The translations under genes were made by a program, and so were the position numbers. A DNA stretch of 64,000 bases, taken from positions 46,264-110,263 of the forward strand of contig JAISYH010000039.1 of NCBI GenBank assembly GCA_031270015.1, given 5' to 3'. The notes under the pieces are model-generated. The model did not search any database and was not told the DNA's origin. It saw nothing but the letters and a program-made list of their open reading frames with translations. Below are positions 21,989 through 30,618 of this stretch, one piece after another. The number at the start of each line of letters is the position of its first letter. Within the stretch, counting starts at the first letter, position 1. Source of the stretch: Burkholderiales bacterium. GTDB taxonomy: Bacteria; Pseudomonadota; Gammaproteobacteria; Burkholderiales; Casimicrobiaceae.

Positions 21989-23286
21989 GAGGCACTATCC
22001 TTTCCGATGGATTGAACGCGTAAAAGCACGGCTTGTCTATGCGCTTCGAGTTGTTCTGCGGCAGCCATCGCGGTGATGGTAGGCGCTAATATTTGCAATC
22101 CTTGCTGTGTCAACGTTTGCACGGTCATACGCTTCTGGAAATCGGCAAGCCCAAGGCTCGAATAGGTGCGGGTATAGCCGTATGTCGGCAATACATGGTT
22201 TGTTCCCGAAGCATAATCGCCCGCCGCTTCTGGCGACCAATCGCCGACAAATACCGATCCCGCGCTTTGAATATTCTGAATCAACGTTTGCGGGTCACGG
22301 GTTTGTATGATGAGATGTTCGGGGCCATACGCATTGCTAATGGTGATACAGTCATCGAGATTATCGGTAATGATCAAATGACTTGTGGCGAGCGCTTTTT
22401 CAGCTATCGCCGCGCGCGGCAATATTTTGAGCAAACGGTCGATTTCGCGTGAAACCTTCTCGGCTTGCGCACGGCTTGGCGTCACCAAAATCACTTGCGA
22501 ATCGGGTCCGTGTTCCGCTTGCGATAATAGGTCAATGGCGATGAACTCGGGATTCGCGCGCTCATCGGCAATGACCAATACCTCTGACGGTCCGGCCGGC
22601 ATGTCTATCGCCGCGCCGTCGTGGCATTGGCTCACTTGTCGTTTTGCTTCGGTCACGTAAGCATTACCGGGACCGAAAATCTTATCGACGCGGGGAATCG
22701 TTTTTGTGCCGAAAGCCATTGCCGCAATCGCCTGCGCGCCGCCGACGGAAAATATTTCATTTACGCCACACAAATACGCTGCGTAAAGAATCTCATTGGA
22801 AATCGGTGGTGGCGAACATAAAACTACACGCGCGCAGCCGGCGATTTTCGCGGGAATCGCCAACATTAGCACGGTAGACAACAAAGGCGCGCTACCCCCC
22901 GGAATATACAAACCGACCGAGTAAATCGGTCGCGTGACCATCTGACAGCTAATCCCGGGCATCGTTTCCACCGTGGTTGGAGCTTGTCGTTGCGCGCGAT
23001 GAAAAGTTTCGATATTGTCAATGGCGGTTTGTATTGCTGTCTTGATTTCATCGGACAAACGCGCGGATGCTTCGTTTATCGTTGCCGATGAAACGCGCAA
23101 ATCCCGCAAAGAGACTTTATCCAATTCTTCCGTATAAAGCAGTAATGCGTCGTCACCGTCGGCTTTCACTTTCTGGAGAATCGTGGCGACTCTTTTTTCG
23201 ATAGCGTCTGCCGTGCCGATTGCCGGTCGTGTCAGCAGTCGTTTGCGTTGCGCCGCATCGCATTTTGACCATTCGGTAATTTGCAT
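21985..23286 (-). CDS. hisD: Histidinol dehydrogenase
   Basis: Zinc enzyme catalysing the last two NAD-dependent oxidations to L-histidine. The 433-residue protein contains [20 protein letters not shown], the [11 protein letters not shown] motif, [14 protein letters not shown], and the zinc and base residues in AEHGPDSQ and EHLIIQT. It follows hisG by six bases and overlaps hisC by four. Confidence 0.97.
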   Translation of the reverse strand: MQITEWSKCDAAQRKRLLTRPAIGTADAIEKRVATILQKVKADGDDALLLYTEELDKVSLRDLRVSSATINEASARLSDEIKTAIQTAIDNIETFHRAQRQAPTTVETMPGISCQMVTRPIYSVGLYIPGGSAPLLSTVLMLAIPAKIAGCARVVLCSPPPISNEILYAAYLCGVNEIFSVGGAQAIAAMAFGTKTIPRVDKIFGPGNAYVTEAKRQVSQCHDGAAIDMPAGPSEVLVIADERANPEFIAIDLLSQAEHGPDSQVILVTPSRAQAEKVSREIDRLLKILPRAAIAEKALATSHLIITDNLDDCITISNAYGPEHLIIQTRDPQTLIQNIQSAGSVFVGDWSPEAAGDYASGTNHVLPTYGYTRTYSSLGLADFQKRMTVQTLTQQGLQILAPTITAMAAAEQLEAHRQAVLLRVQSIGKDSAS

Positions 23287-23292
23287 ACGATG

Positions 23293-24192
23293 TCACTCCA
23301 TCATTTTTTCGATAGGTAATACTAATATTGAACTCGCGCCCAGCGCTTTTAATCGTTCCATCGTTTCCCAGAACAATGTTTCTGTACTGACCATGTGCAT
23401 GGCGACATGATTTGGATCGTTCGCCAGAGGTAAAATAGTCGGATGCTCGGCGCCCGGAAGCAATGCGATGACTTCTTCCAATTTGTTTTTTGGCGCGTGC
23501 AACATGATATATTTCGATTCGCGCGCTTGGATCACACCTTGAATACGGGTCAGCAAACGGTCGATCAATTCTTGTTTCGCCGACGGCATTTCACCGTCAC
23601 GCTGTATCAGGCAAGCTTTGGATCGGTAAATGACTTCGACTTCGCGCAAACCATTGGCTTCGAGCGTCGCACCCGTCGAAACCAGATCGCAAATGGCGTC
23701 CGCCAAACCAGCGCGCGGCGCGACCTCCACCGAACCGGTTAGCAAACAAAGTTTGAATGGGATGCCGCGTCGATCGAGATATTGCTTTAAGAGATGAGGA
23801 TACGAAGTAGCGATGCGGCAGTTTCGTAAACTGTGCGGGCCATCGTAAGGCGTGTCGACGGAGACTGCCAGCGATAGGCGACAAGCGCCAAAGTCGAGTA
23901 TGCGTAATAACTTATAGCGCGGCGATTCGCCTTCCGCTTGTCGTGTCAATAGGGCTTCTTCAAGTACATTTTCTCCGATGATGCCAAGGTCGACGACGCC
24001 ATCCATCACTAGTCCGGAGATATCGTCGTCGCGAACGCGAAGAAAATCGATAGGCATGTTTTCCGCGTAGGCGATCAAACGTTGCTCGGAAAAACTGATT
24101 TTGACGCCACAAAGCTCAAGCAAAATCTGAGATTCGCGGCTCAGGCGTCCCGATTTTTGGATGGCGACGCGCAGATGTGTTTTATTCAGCAT
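23293..24192 (-). CDS. hisG: ATP phosphoribosyltransferase, long form
   Basis: First, feedback-inhibited step of histidine synthesis. At 299 residues it is the hexameric long form. The catalytic part (about 1-222) has [13 protein letters not shown] and [20 protein letters not shown]. The C-terminal regulatory domain (about 223-299, from [17 protein letters not shown]) binds histidine. Most betaproteobacteria have a short HisG that needs HisZ; none is needed here, and hisZ is indeed missing between hflC and purA. It is the first structural gene after the leader peptide and attenuator. Confidence 0.96.
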   Translation of the reverse strand: MLNKTHLRVAIQKSGRLSRESQILLELCGVKISFSEQRLIAYAENMPIDFLRVRDDDISGLVMDGVVDLGIIGENVLEEALLTRQAEGESPRYKLLRILDFGACRLSLAVSVDTPYDGPHSLRNCRIATSYPHLLKQYLDRRGIPFKLCLLTGSVEVAPRAGLADAICDLVSTGATLEANGLREVEVIYRSKACLIQRDGEMPSAKQELIDRLLTRIQGVIQARESKYIMLHAPKNKLEEVIALLPGAEHPTILPLANDPNHVAMHMVSTETLFWETMERLKALGASSILVLPIEKMME

Positions 24193-24209
24193 TTAATTAT
24201 TCCTCAAAC

Positions 24210-24238
24210 AAAAAACCCTCGGAAGATTCTCCCAAGGG
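24210..24238 (-). terminator. Attenuator of the his operon
   Basis: On the minus strand CCCTTGG pairs with CCGAGGG around a 9-base loop, followed directly by TTTTTT. It lies between the His-rich leader peptide and hisG (18 bases before the hisG start), as in enterobacterial his attenuation. Confidence 0.92.
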
Positions 24239-24309
24239 CTTTATTGATCGTACCGCTTTTTGCCGCTGAAAGAATCGAAAATGTCTTCCAGCACAAACCA
24301 CCTGAAAGA

Positions 24310-24354
24310 CTATTCAGGATGATGATGGTGAGCAAAAAACGATAAAATATTCAT
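24310..24354 (-). CDS. hisL: His operon leader peptide
   Basis: A 14-codon frame, MNILSFFAHHHHPE, carries four consecutive histidine codons (CAC CAT CAT CAT) and ends in TAG. It stands about 115 bases upstream of hisG and 70 bases before the attenuator. When charged His-tRNA is scarce, ribosomes should stall at the His codons and favour an antiterminator structure. A CCTGAA ... TTCAGG hairpin overlaps its end and may be the pause hairpin. E. coli hisL has seven His codons; four is fewer but still diagnostic. Confidence 0.93.
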   Translation of the reverse strand: MNILSFFAHHHHPE

Positions 24355-24396
24355 GTTTGATCTGCAATTCAGTTTGGCTGATCGAAAGAAGCCGTT

Positions 24397-24424
24397 AGGT
24401 TACCAAATCCAGCGAAAAAAGCAA
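24397..24424 (-). promoter_or_regulatory. Candidate promoter of the his operon
   Basis: On the minus strand TTGCTT (24424-24419) and TAACCT (24402-24397) are separated by 16 bases, placing the transcription start about 35 bases before the hisL ATG. The -10 match is only moderate. Confidence 0.5.
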
Positions 24425-24442
24425 GACAGGCGCGTGATCGCT

Positions 24443-25120
24443 TCATTTTTCCGCATAATACGCTTTGATTTTTTCCAAAACTGCCCAGATTTCGTGCGGT
24501 TGTTTGATGCAGTAATCGGAGTTCCAGCGGTCAACGAAGTCGTTTTTCGCGCGATAACCCCAGCGCACCGAAACGGAACGTATTCCCGCCTTATGCGCGG
24601 CAATCACATCGCGGTAATCGTCGCCGATATAAACGCATTGTTTGGCTTTCGCGTGAAGGTGTTTCATGGCGTGCCAGATCGGCAACGGACTGGGCTTGGG
24701 GTAATCGGTGGTGTCACCACAGACGACGACGGCGGCACGGGTCGAGATTTTGAGATGCTCAAGCAGCGGCGTCGTCAGTTTCGTGAGCCTGTTGGTGACG
24801 ATGCCCCAAGTCATCCCCTTGCCTTCGATGCGCTTGAGCAAATCGGAAATGCCCGGGAAAAATTTCGTATTTTCCGTGAAATGCGCAGTGTAATGATCAA
24901 GGAAAGATTGGCGCGCGTCTTCAAATTCAGGATCGTCTGGAGCGATGTTCAACCCCGCTTTCAAGAGAGCAGCCGCGCCACCGGAAGAAAAATGCCTGAG
25001 TTCCTCGATAGGGAGGGGCGGAAGATTGCGCTGCTCACGAACATGATTCACCGCGTTGACGAGATCGGTCGCCGTATCCGCAAGCGTTCCATCGAAATCG
25101 AAAAGCAAAATAGAAATCAT
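24443..25120 (-). CDS. gph: Phosphoglycolate phosphatase-like HAD hydrolase
   Basis: HAD-superfamily phosphatase likely acting on 2-phosphoglycolate. The 225-residue protein has the nucleophile motif LLFDFDGTLADTATDL, the helical cap, motif II WGIVTNRL, the lysine in DYPKPSPLP, and motif IV VYIGDDYRDVIAA. It lies upstream of the his operon on the same strand, but the his promoter appears to lie between them, so it is probably a separate unit. Related HAD enzymes of similar size cannot be excluded. Confidence 0.85.
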   Translation of the reverse strand: MISILLFDFDGTLADTATDLVNAVNHVREQRNLPPLPIEELRHFSSGGAAALLKAGLNIAPDDPEFEDARQSFLDHYTAHFTENTKFFPGISDLLKRIEGKGMTWGIVTNRLTKLTTPLLEHLKISTRAAVVVCGDTTDYPKPSPLPIWHAMKHLHAKAKQCVYIGDDYRDVIAAHKAGIRSVSVRWGYRAKNDFVDRWNSDYCIKQPHEIWAVLEKIKAYYAEK

Positions 25121-25383
25121 AAAAAATATTTTAAATGTATTTCACTAAAATAAAAACACCCTTACACCATGTTGGTTATTAGGTTTATATTACAACATTT
25201 TGTCTTTAGCAATGGTTTTTATCATATTTTTTTATATTTTTATTACATGATTTTTACCAATTTTGCTACTAACAGACTTTTTGCCATATTTTTGGCACGT
25301 GAAACAGAAACTCGGTGCATTTATTAGAACACTATCGCGGACATTTGGTTGAATTTTGCTTGGCTCGACAAATTATTTTGTAG
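25121..25383. other. AT-rich intergenic stretch
   Basis: The 260 bases between gph and the terminator of the OmpA-like gene are markedly AT-rich. I see no gene or clear structured RNA. A gph promoter probably lies in it, but no single hexamer pair stands out. Confidence 0.5.
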
Positions 25384-25413
25384 CAAAAAAAGAACCCCGC
25401 GATGCGGGGTTCT
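25384..25413 (-). terminator. Intrinsic terminator of the OmpA-like gene
   Basis: On the minus strand GAACCCCGC and GCGGGGTTC form a 9-bp stem with a 3-base loop, followed by a run of Ts. It lies about 30 bases past the gene's stop codon. Confidence 0.92.
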
Positions 25414-25442
25414 TTGAGTCAGGAGCCAACTAAAAGTTTTTA

Positions 25443-26150
25443 TTACTTCGCTTCGCCTTTGATTTCTACTTCGACGCGGCGATCAGGCGCCAAGCAGCCA
25501 ATCAATTCTTTGCGATTCTTTTGGCGGCACTTCACACCGGTAACGGGCTGCTTCTTGCCTATGCCGAGACTTTCGATTTTGTCTCTTGGTACGCCTTTGG
25601 ACACCAGATAAGCGCGAACCGTCTCAGCGCGACGTTCGGAAAGTTTTTGGTTGTACGCGTCAGAACCGATACGGTCGGTATGACCTGTGACGAGTACTAA
25701 TTCAATCGTTGCGATTTCCGGCAATCTAGCAATGATTTCGCTATCAAGCGCGGATTTGCCCGCCGGTTTCAGGTCGGCTTTATCAAAATCGAACAGCGCT
25801 TTTGATGCCAGCGATATTTTACGCACGGACGACGTAGCGGCGGCTGGTGGCGGTGGAGCGGGCGTCGGGGACGGCGCTGCCGTTGGCGCGACGGATGGTT
25901 TTGCAACAAGGTCTGGATCGCATCCGGCAACAGCCATCGCCGGTGTCCAGTAACCCGTACGCCAGCACAGCGTATCTTCGATGCCGACTTTGCCGCCGTA
26001 ATGACCACTGCGCCAAATGTTGGCATCAGCGCTGCCATAACCAAATATGGCATAACCACTGTTCTGCGGATCGGCTTGCGCCATCGTCGCCGAAGCAATC
26101 AGCGTCGCGCACGCAAAAACCAATGCTTTCAGAAAACTTTGAGGTTTCAT
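25443..26150 (-). CDS. OmpA-family outer-membrane/peptidoglycan-linking protein
   Basis: The 235-residue protein has a signal peptide cleaved after MAQA, then a short N-terminal region of the Neisseria RmpM/Bordetella type (NIWRSGHYGG ... LCWRTGYWTPA). A Pro/Ala linker (about residues 88-105) precedes an OmpA C-terminal peptidoglycan-binding domain with TGHTDRIGSDAYNQKLSERR. There is no eight-stranded barrel, so it probably anchors porins or the outer membrane to the cell wall. It is monocistronic, with its own promoter and a strong terminator. Such proteins are usually abundant. Confidence 0.92.
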   Translation of the reverse strand: MKPQSFLKALVFACATLIASATMAQADPQNSGYAIFGYGSADANIWRSGHYGGKVGIEDTLCWRTGYWTPAMAVAGCDPDLVAKPSVAPTAAPSPTPAPPPPAAATSSVRKISLASKALFDFDKADLKPAGKSALDSEIIARLPEIATIELVLVTGHTDRIGSDAYNQKLSERRAETVRAYLVSKGVPRDKIESLGIGKKQPVTGVKCRQKNRKELIGCLAPDRRVEVEIKGEAK

Positions 26151-26243
26151 TATTATTTACCCTTTCTCACGGATAGTTGAAAATGATGATCAAAAAACCT
26201 TTCGCTCAGACGAGCGCACAACACGCCCGTTACGCTTGGTAGA

Positions 26244-26252
26244 ACTATACCA
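26244..26252 (-). promoter_or_regulatory. Extended -10 promoter of the OmpA-like gene
   Basis: On the minus strand TGGTATAGT matches an extended -10 element (TGnTATAnT). A TTGCCA lies 19 bases upstream of TATAGT. The leader would be about 85 bases, long enough for small-RNA or Hfq control, as is usual for outer-membrane protein mRNAs. Confidence 0.55.
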
Positions 26253-26378
26253 TATCCGTATTCGTCAGTGGCAAGCATATTTCGTAAGAAAGCTTCAATA
26301 AAACAATCCATGACGGAGTTTGCAACACTTTAATCAGCAAAGAAGGTGTAAAATGCCACCTGATTTTCAATAAACCGG

Positions 26379-26402
26379 AAAACCGCCCGCTCGGGCGGTT
26401 TT
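26379..26402. terminator. Bidirectional hairpin upstream of gyrA
   Basis: AAAACCGCCC and GGGCGGTTTT form a 10-bp palindromic stem around GCTC. Both flanking genes point away from it (the OmpA-like gene on minus, gyrA on plus). It therefore lies in the likely gyrA leader or between the two promoters rather than at the end of any gene in the window. Confidence 0.6.
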
Positions 26403-26470
26403 GGTATTCATTTGTTTAAAAATACGCCATTGAATTTTAGATGATTCGGCGGTGGGATTTGGAATATTTT

Positions 26471-29023
26471 ATGGAAGCTTTTGCAAAAGAAATATTATCT
26501 GTCAGCTTGGAAGCCGAGATGCGGCACTCGTATTTGGATTATGCGATGAGTGTCATTGTCGGGCGCGCGTTGCCGGATGCCAGAGATGGATTGAAGCCCG
26601 TGCATCGTCGCATTCTTTACGCGATGTTCGATGAAGGTATTCTTCATAATAAAAAATACTCGAAGTGTGCCGGCGTCGTCGGGGAAGTGTTGAAAAAATA
26701 TCATCCACATGGCGATTCATCGGTGTACGACGCGCTTGTCCGGTTAGCGCAAAATTGGAACATGGGACATCCGCTCGTGGACGGGCAGGGGAACTTCGGT
26801 TCGGTGGACGGCGATCCGGCGGCGGCGTATCGTTATACGGAAGCGCGGTTGACGGCGTTGGCGGAAACGATGTTGGCAGACATCCAAAAAGAAACCGTCG
26901 ATTTTGTGCCGAACTTCGATAATTCGACGGAAGAACCGACCATATTGCCTACGCGCGTTCCTAATCTGCTGATCAATGGCAGCGCTGGCATCGCCGTTGG
27001 GATGGCGACAAATATTCCGACACATAATTTGAGCGAAGTGATCAACGGTTGTCTGGCGCTTTTGAAAGATCCGGATATTTCGATTGACGCATTGATGACA
27101 CATATTCCCGCACCGGATTTTCCGACGGCGGGAATCATTTATGGGTTGGAAGGCGTACGCGAAGGCTATCGTACCGGACGTGGGCGTGTGGTGATTCGCG
27201 CCAGAACGCATATCGAGGACCTCGAAAAGGGCAACCGCCAAGCGATCATCATCGATGAAATCCCGTATCAAGTCAATAAAGCCACGTTGTTGTCGAAGAT
27301 CGGCGAATTGGTACGCGAGAAAAAAATCGAAGGGATTGCCGAATTGCGCGATGAATCGGATCGTTCTGGTATGCGTGCGGTCATCGAACTGAAGCGAAGC
27401 GAAGTGCCGGAGATCGTGCTGAACAATCTTTATAAATTGACGCAGTTGCAAGATAGCTTCGGGATGAATATGGTAGCGTTGGTCAACGGTCAGCCGCTGT
27501 TGCTTAATCTGAAACAATTCCTTGAAAATTTCTTACAACACCGCCGCGAGATCGTCGCGCGTCGCACACGGTTCGAACTGAAAAAAGCGCGTGATCGCGG
27601 ACACATTTTGGAAGGGCTTGCCGTCGCGTTGTCCAACGTCGATGAAATCATCGCGTTGATCAAATCATCGGCGACGCCGCCGGAAGCAAAAACTGCGTTG
27701 CTTGCCAAAACATGGCGTTCGTCGGTAGTCGAAGAAATGTTGAAACGCGCCAGAGCAGATGTGGCGCGTCCCGAAGGATTGGCGGACGAATTCGGTTGGC
27801 AACTTGCCAAGAATGGCTATCGTTTGTCGGAGGCGCAGGCGCAAGCGATTCTCGAATTGCGTTTGCAGCGTTTGACCGGATTGGAGCAGGATAAAATCAC
27901 TGTTGAATACCGCGAGGTAATGTCACTGATCGAAGATTTTCTGGATATTTTGGCGCGCCCCGAACGAGTGACGCAGATCGTTGTCGACGAATTGAATGAA
28001 ATCAAAACGCAATTCGGTGTGCCGCGTCGTTCGGAAATCGTTGCGCAGGGCGAGGATATTTCGATTGAGGATTTGATCGCGCCGGAAGATATGATGGTAA
28101 CCTTATCACATGGTGGTTATATGAAGTCGCAGCCGATTGCCGAATATCGCGCGCAAAAGCGTGGCGGACGCGGCAAGCAGGCGACGACGACCAAAGAAAA
28201 CGATTTTATCGAGCGAATGTTCGTTGCGAATACGCACCATAATATTTTGTGCTTTTCGAATCGTGGGCGTGTGTATTGGCTGAAAGTCTATAATGTGCCG
28301 CAAGGTAGTCGTTCGGCGCGCGGCAAGCCGATTGTGAATCTGGTGCCGCTCGCCGACCGCGAGAAGATTACGGCAGTGTTGCCGGTACCGGAGTTTTCTG
28401 AAGATCGTTACGTATTCATGGCGACCGCCAAAGGCACGGTGAAAAAAACGCGCTTATCGGATTTCTCACGTCCGCGTCCCTCCGGCATCATCGCGGTTGA
28501 TTTGGTCGATGGCGATTACTTGATTGGCGCGGCGTTGACCGACGGTCAACACGATGTGATGTTGTTCAGTTCCGGCGGAAAAGCTGTGCGTTTCGACGAA
28601 AACGATGTGCGCGCGATGGGGCGCGCCGCCAAAGGTGTGCGTGGAATGATGCTTCCCAAAGGACAACGTGTGATTGCGCTGCTTGTCGCCGAAGACGAGA
28701 ATCAATCCGTGTTGACCGTGACTGAAAACGGTTACGGCAAAAGAACGCCGATCGTTGAATACACGCGACACGCGCGCGGTACGAAAGGGATGATTGCAAT
28801 TCAGCAGTCGGAACGAAACGGTCAGGTAGTTGCGGCGGCGCTCGTGCATTCCGATGACGAAGTGATGTTGATTTCAACGGGTGGCGTTTTGATTCGCACG
28901 AAAGTCTCGTCGATCCGTGAAATGGGGCGTTCGACGCAAGGCGTGACATTGATCAATCTCGGCGACAATGAAAAACTTGCCGGTATCGAACGTGTCGAAG
29001 AGCAAGAAGAAGAGGAAGAATGA
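26471..29023 (+). CDS. gyrA: DNA gyrase subunit A
   Basis: Breakage-reunion subunit of gyrase, which with GyrB introduces negative supercoils. Starting at 26471 (MEAFAKEILSVSLE), residue numbers coincide with E. coli: KYHPHGDSSVYD holds Ser83, Ser84 and Asp87, and the catalytic pair is Arg121-Tyr122 in YRYTE. The GyrA box appears as QKRGGRG, followed by the C-terminal beta-pinwheel and an acidic tail VEEQEEEEE. The 850-residue protein is otherwise close to betaproteobacterial GyrA. The QRDR stretch around NWNMGHPLVDGQGNFGS departs from that consensus. serC follows after 30 bases. Confidence 0.97.
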   Translation: MEAFAKEILSVSLEAEMRHSYLDYAMSVIVGRALPDARDGLKPVHRRILYAMFDEGILHNKKYSKCAGVVGEVLKKYHPHGDSSVYDALVRLAQNWNMGHPLVDGQGNFGSVDGDPAAAYRYTEARLTALAETMLADIQKETVDFVPNFDNSTEEPTILPTRVPNLLINGSAGIAVGMATNIPTHNLSEVINGCLALLKDPDISIDALMTHIPAPDFPTAGIIYGLEGVREGYRTGRGRVVIRARTHIEDLEKGNRQAIIIDEIPYQVNKATLLSKIGELVREKKIEGIAELRDESDRSGMRAVIELKRSEVPEIVLNNLYKLTQLQDSFGMNMVALVNGQPLLLNLKQFLENFLQHRREIVARRTRFELKKARDRGHILEGLAVALSNVDEIIALIKSSATPPEAKTALLAKTWRSSVVEEMLKRARADVARPEGLADEFGWQLAKNGYRLSEAQAQAILELRLQRLTGLEQDKITVEYREVMSLIEDFLDILARPERVTQIVVDELNEIKTQFGVPRRSEIVAQGEDISIEDLIAPEDMMVTLSHGGYMKSQPIAEYRAQKRGGRGKQATTTKENDFIERMFVANTHHNILCFSNRGRVYWLKVYNVPQGSRSARGKPIVNLVPLADREKITAVLPVPEFSEDRYVFMATAKGTVKKTRLSDFSRPRPSGIIAVDLVDGDYLIGAALTDGQHDVMLFSSGGKAVRFDENDVRAMGRAAKGVRGMMLPKGQRVIALLVAEDENQSVLTVTENGYGKRTPIVEYTRHARGTKGMIAIQQSERNGQVVAAALVHSDDEVMLISTGGVLIRTKVSSIREMGRSTQGVTLINLGDNEKLAGIERVEEQEEEEE

Positions 29024-29053
29024 CTGTGATTATTGGCTTAGAAAGGAACACTC

Positions 29054-30136
29054 ATGGCACGACCGTTTAATTTCGGTCCAGGACCGGCGATGTTGCCGGA
29101 AAGCGTATTGCAGATAGTGCAAGCCGAGTTGCTGGACTGGAAAGGCAGAGGGCTTTCGATCATCGAAATGACGCATCGCGGTGATGATTTTTTGAGTATT
29201 GCTCGTAAGGCGGAAGCCGATTTGCGCCAATTGATTGGTATTCCCAATCATTACAAAATTCTCTTTTTGCAAGGCGGTGCGACTGGACAAAACGCTGCCG
29301 TGCCGCTGAATCTGCTGGGTGACAAAAAGACCGCCGATTATGTGAATACGGGGCATTGGTCGACGCGCTCGATCAACGAAGCCAAAAAATATTGTGATGT
29401 GCATATCGCCGCTTCCAGCGAAAACTCAGGCTTCTGGCACGTTCCGCCACAGAGCGAATGGAAGTTTTCCGCCGATCCCGCGTATGTGCATATTTGCTCC
29501 AACGAAACGATCAGCGGCGTCGAATATTCGTTTATGCCCGATACTGGCGCTATTCCGCTGGTTGCGGATATGTCATCAAATATCTTGTCGCGTCCGTTCG
29601 ATATCAATAAATTTGGATTGATTTACGCCGGCGCTCAGAAAAACATCGGACCGACCGGCGTCACATTGGTGATCGTGCGCGAAGACTTGTTGGGTAAGGT
29701 AAAAAGCGTCTGTCCTTCAGTCATCGACTATACGTTGGAGCTTGGATACGAGTGGATGTACAACACGCCGCCGACTTTTCCTGTGTATGTGTCGGGACTG
29801 GTCTTTGAATGGATCATCAAAAAAGGCGGCTTGGCGGCAATCGAAAAAATCAATATTGAGAAAGCAAATAAGCTGTACGCTGAAGTCGATCGTACTGGCT
29901 TTTATACCAACAAAGTCAATAAGCGAGATCGTTCCAGAATGAATGTGACGTTCTATTTGCCAACGCCAGAACTCGATCAACGATTCGCGCAAGAAGCGAA
30001 AACGCGCGACTTGCTGAACCTCAAAGGGCATAAGGTTGCCGGAGGTATCCGAGCTTCAATCTACAATGCGATGCCGATGGCGGGTGTGGACGCGCTGATC
30101 GCGTTCATGCGTGACTTCGAAAAACGGTATGGTTGA
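29054..30136 (+). CDS. serC: Phosphoserine aminotransferase
   Basis: PLP enzyme converting 3-phosphohydroxypyruvate to phosphoserine (and acting in pyridoxal phosphate synthesis in some bacteria). The 360-residue class V aminotransferase starts MARPFNFGPGPAMLPESVL. It contains FLQGGATGQNAAVP, the PLP lysine in YAGAQKNIGPTG, and GHKVAGGIRASIYNAMP. The gyrA-serC pair is a betaproteobacterial arrangement, but the usual downstream pheA/aroA genes are replaced by an accessory region. A terminator follows about 100 bases later. Confidence 0.97.
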   Translation: MARPFNFGPGPAMLPESVLQIVQAELLDWKGRGLSIIEMTHRGDDFLSIARKAEADLRQLIGIPNHYKILFLQGGATGQNAAVPLNLLGDKKTADYVNTGHWSTRSINEAKKYCDVHIAASSENSGFWHVPPQSEWKFSADPAYVHICSNETISGVEYSFMPDTGAIPLVADMSSNILSRPFDINKFGLIYAGAQKNIGPTGVTLVIVREDLLGKVKSVCPSVIDYTLELGYEWMYNTPPTFPVYVSGLVFEWIIKKGGLAAIEKINIEKANKLYAEVDRTGFYTNKVNKRDRSRMNVTFYLPTPELDQRFAQEAKTRDLLNLKGHKVAGGIRASIYNAMPMAGVDALIAFMRDFEKRYG

Positions 30137-30234
30137 TAAGGGGAGCGTCTTCGATTATGAATGGGCGTAAAGAGGGCGAAATTTTGGCGGCGTGTTTTGT
30201 GTGATGAGTGGTTGGCGCATTGCCCAACAAAAGG

Positions 30235-30257
30235 ACGGAGAAGTTTCCCCGTTTTTT
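30235..30257 (+). terminator. Probable terminator after serC
   Basis: ACGG-G and C-CCGT form a short stem with one mismatch, followed by seven Ts. It lies about 100 bases past the serC stop. Confidence 0.6.
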
Positions 30258-30525
30258 TATTACCTTTTATTCACCGAAAAGAGACGTATGGCACGTTTTC
30301 TGTCGATGGATCGTTCTGCGTGGCTCAAGAAGGAAACGGACAAACCATGAATCCCATGCCGTAAAAAATACTTCCCCTTAAAAACAGTTTGCCGTCATTG
30401 AGAAAGTACACGGGTTGGGGCGGAGGACAGAAGACAGAAAATGGGGACAAAACGGCGCGTATCCCGCAAGAAAAGCGTTCTCCTCCCAAAATATAGTTTG
30501 CAACCATCAAGAAATTGCCGCATAA
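30258..30525. other. Intergenic stretch with weak direct repeat
   Basis: No gene is supported here. Two segments, 30371-30405 and 30479-30514, are loosely alike around a shared AGTTTGC core with about 15 of 20 matching bases. They could be remnants of a duplication or binding sites, but the similarity is weak. Confidence 0.3.
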
Positions 30526-30553
30526 TTGGCGGTGCATATGATATTAATATAAT
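30526..30553 (+). promoter_or_regulatory. Promoter of the Pmp-repeat gene
   Basis: TTGGCG and a perfect TATAAT are separated by 16 bases in an AT-rich block. Transcription would start near 30560, after an in-frame ATG at 30556, which supports the downstream start at 30619. Confidence 0.7.
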
Positions 30554-30618
30554 ATATGTTTAAGGGTATTTACCGTGGGAACGCGGGTAAGTTTTTTTGT
30601 TCGAGAAAGGGTATTGAC

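Noticed and set aside
24353..25153. Plus-strand open frame opposite gph
   Set aside because: The antisense of gph gives no recognisable domain, and it conflicts with the his leader region.
30161..30364. Plus-strand 67-codon frame after serC
   Set aside because: It contains the serC terminator, has no ribosome binding site and no family features.
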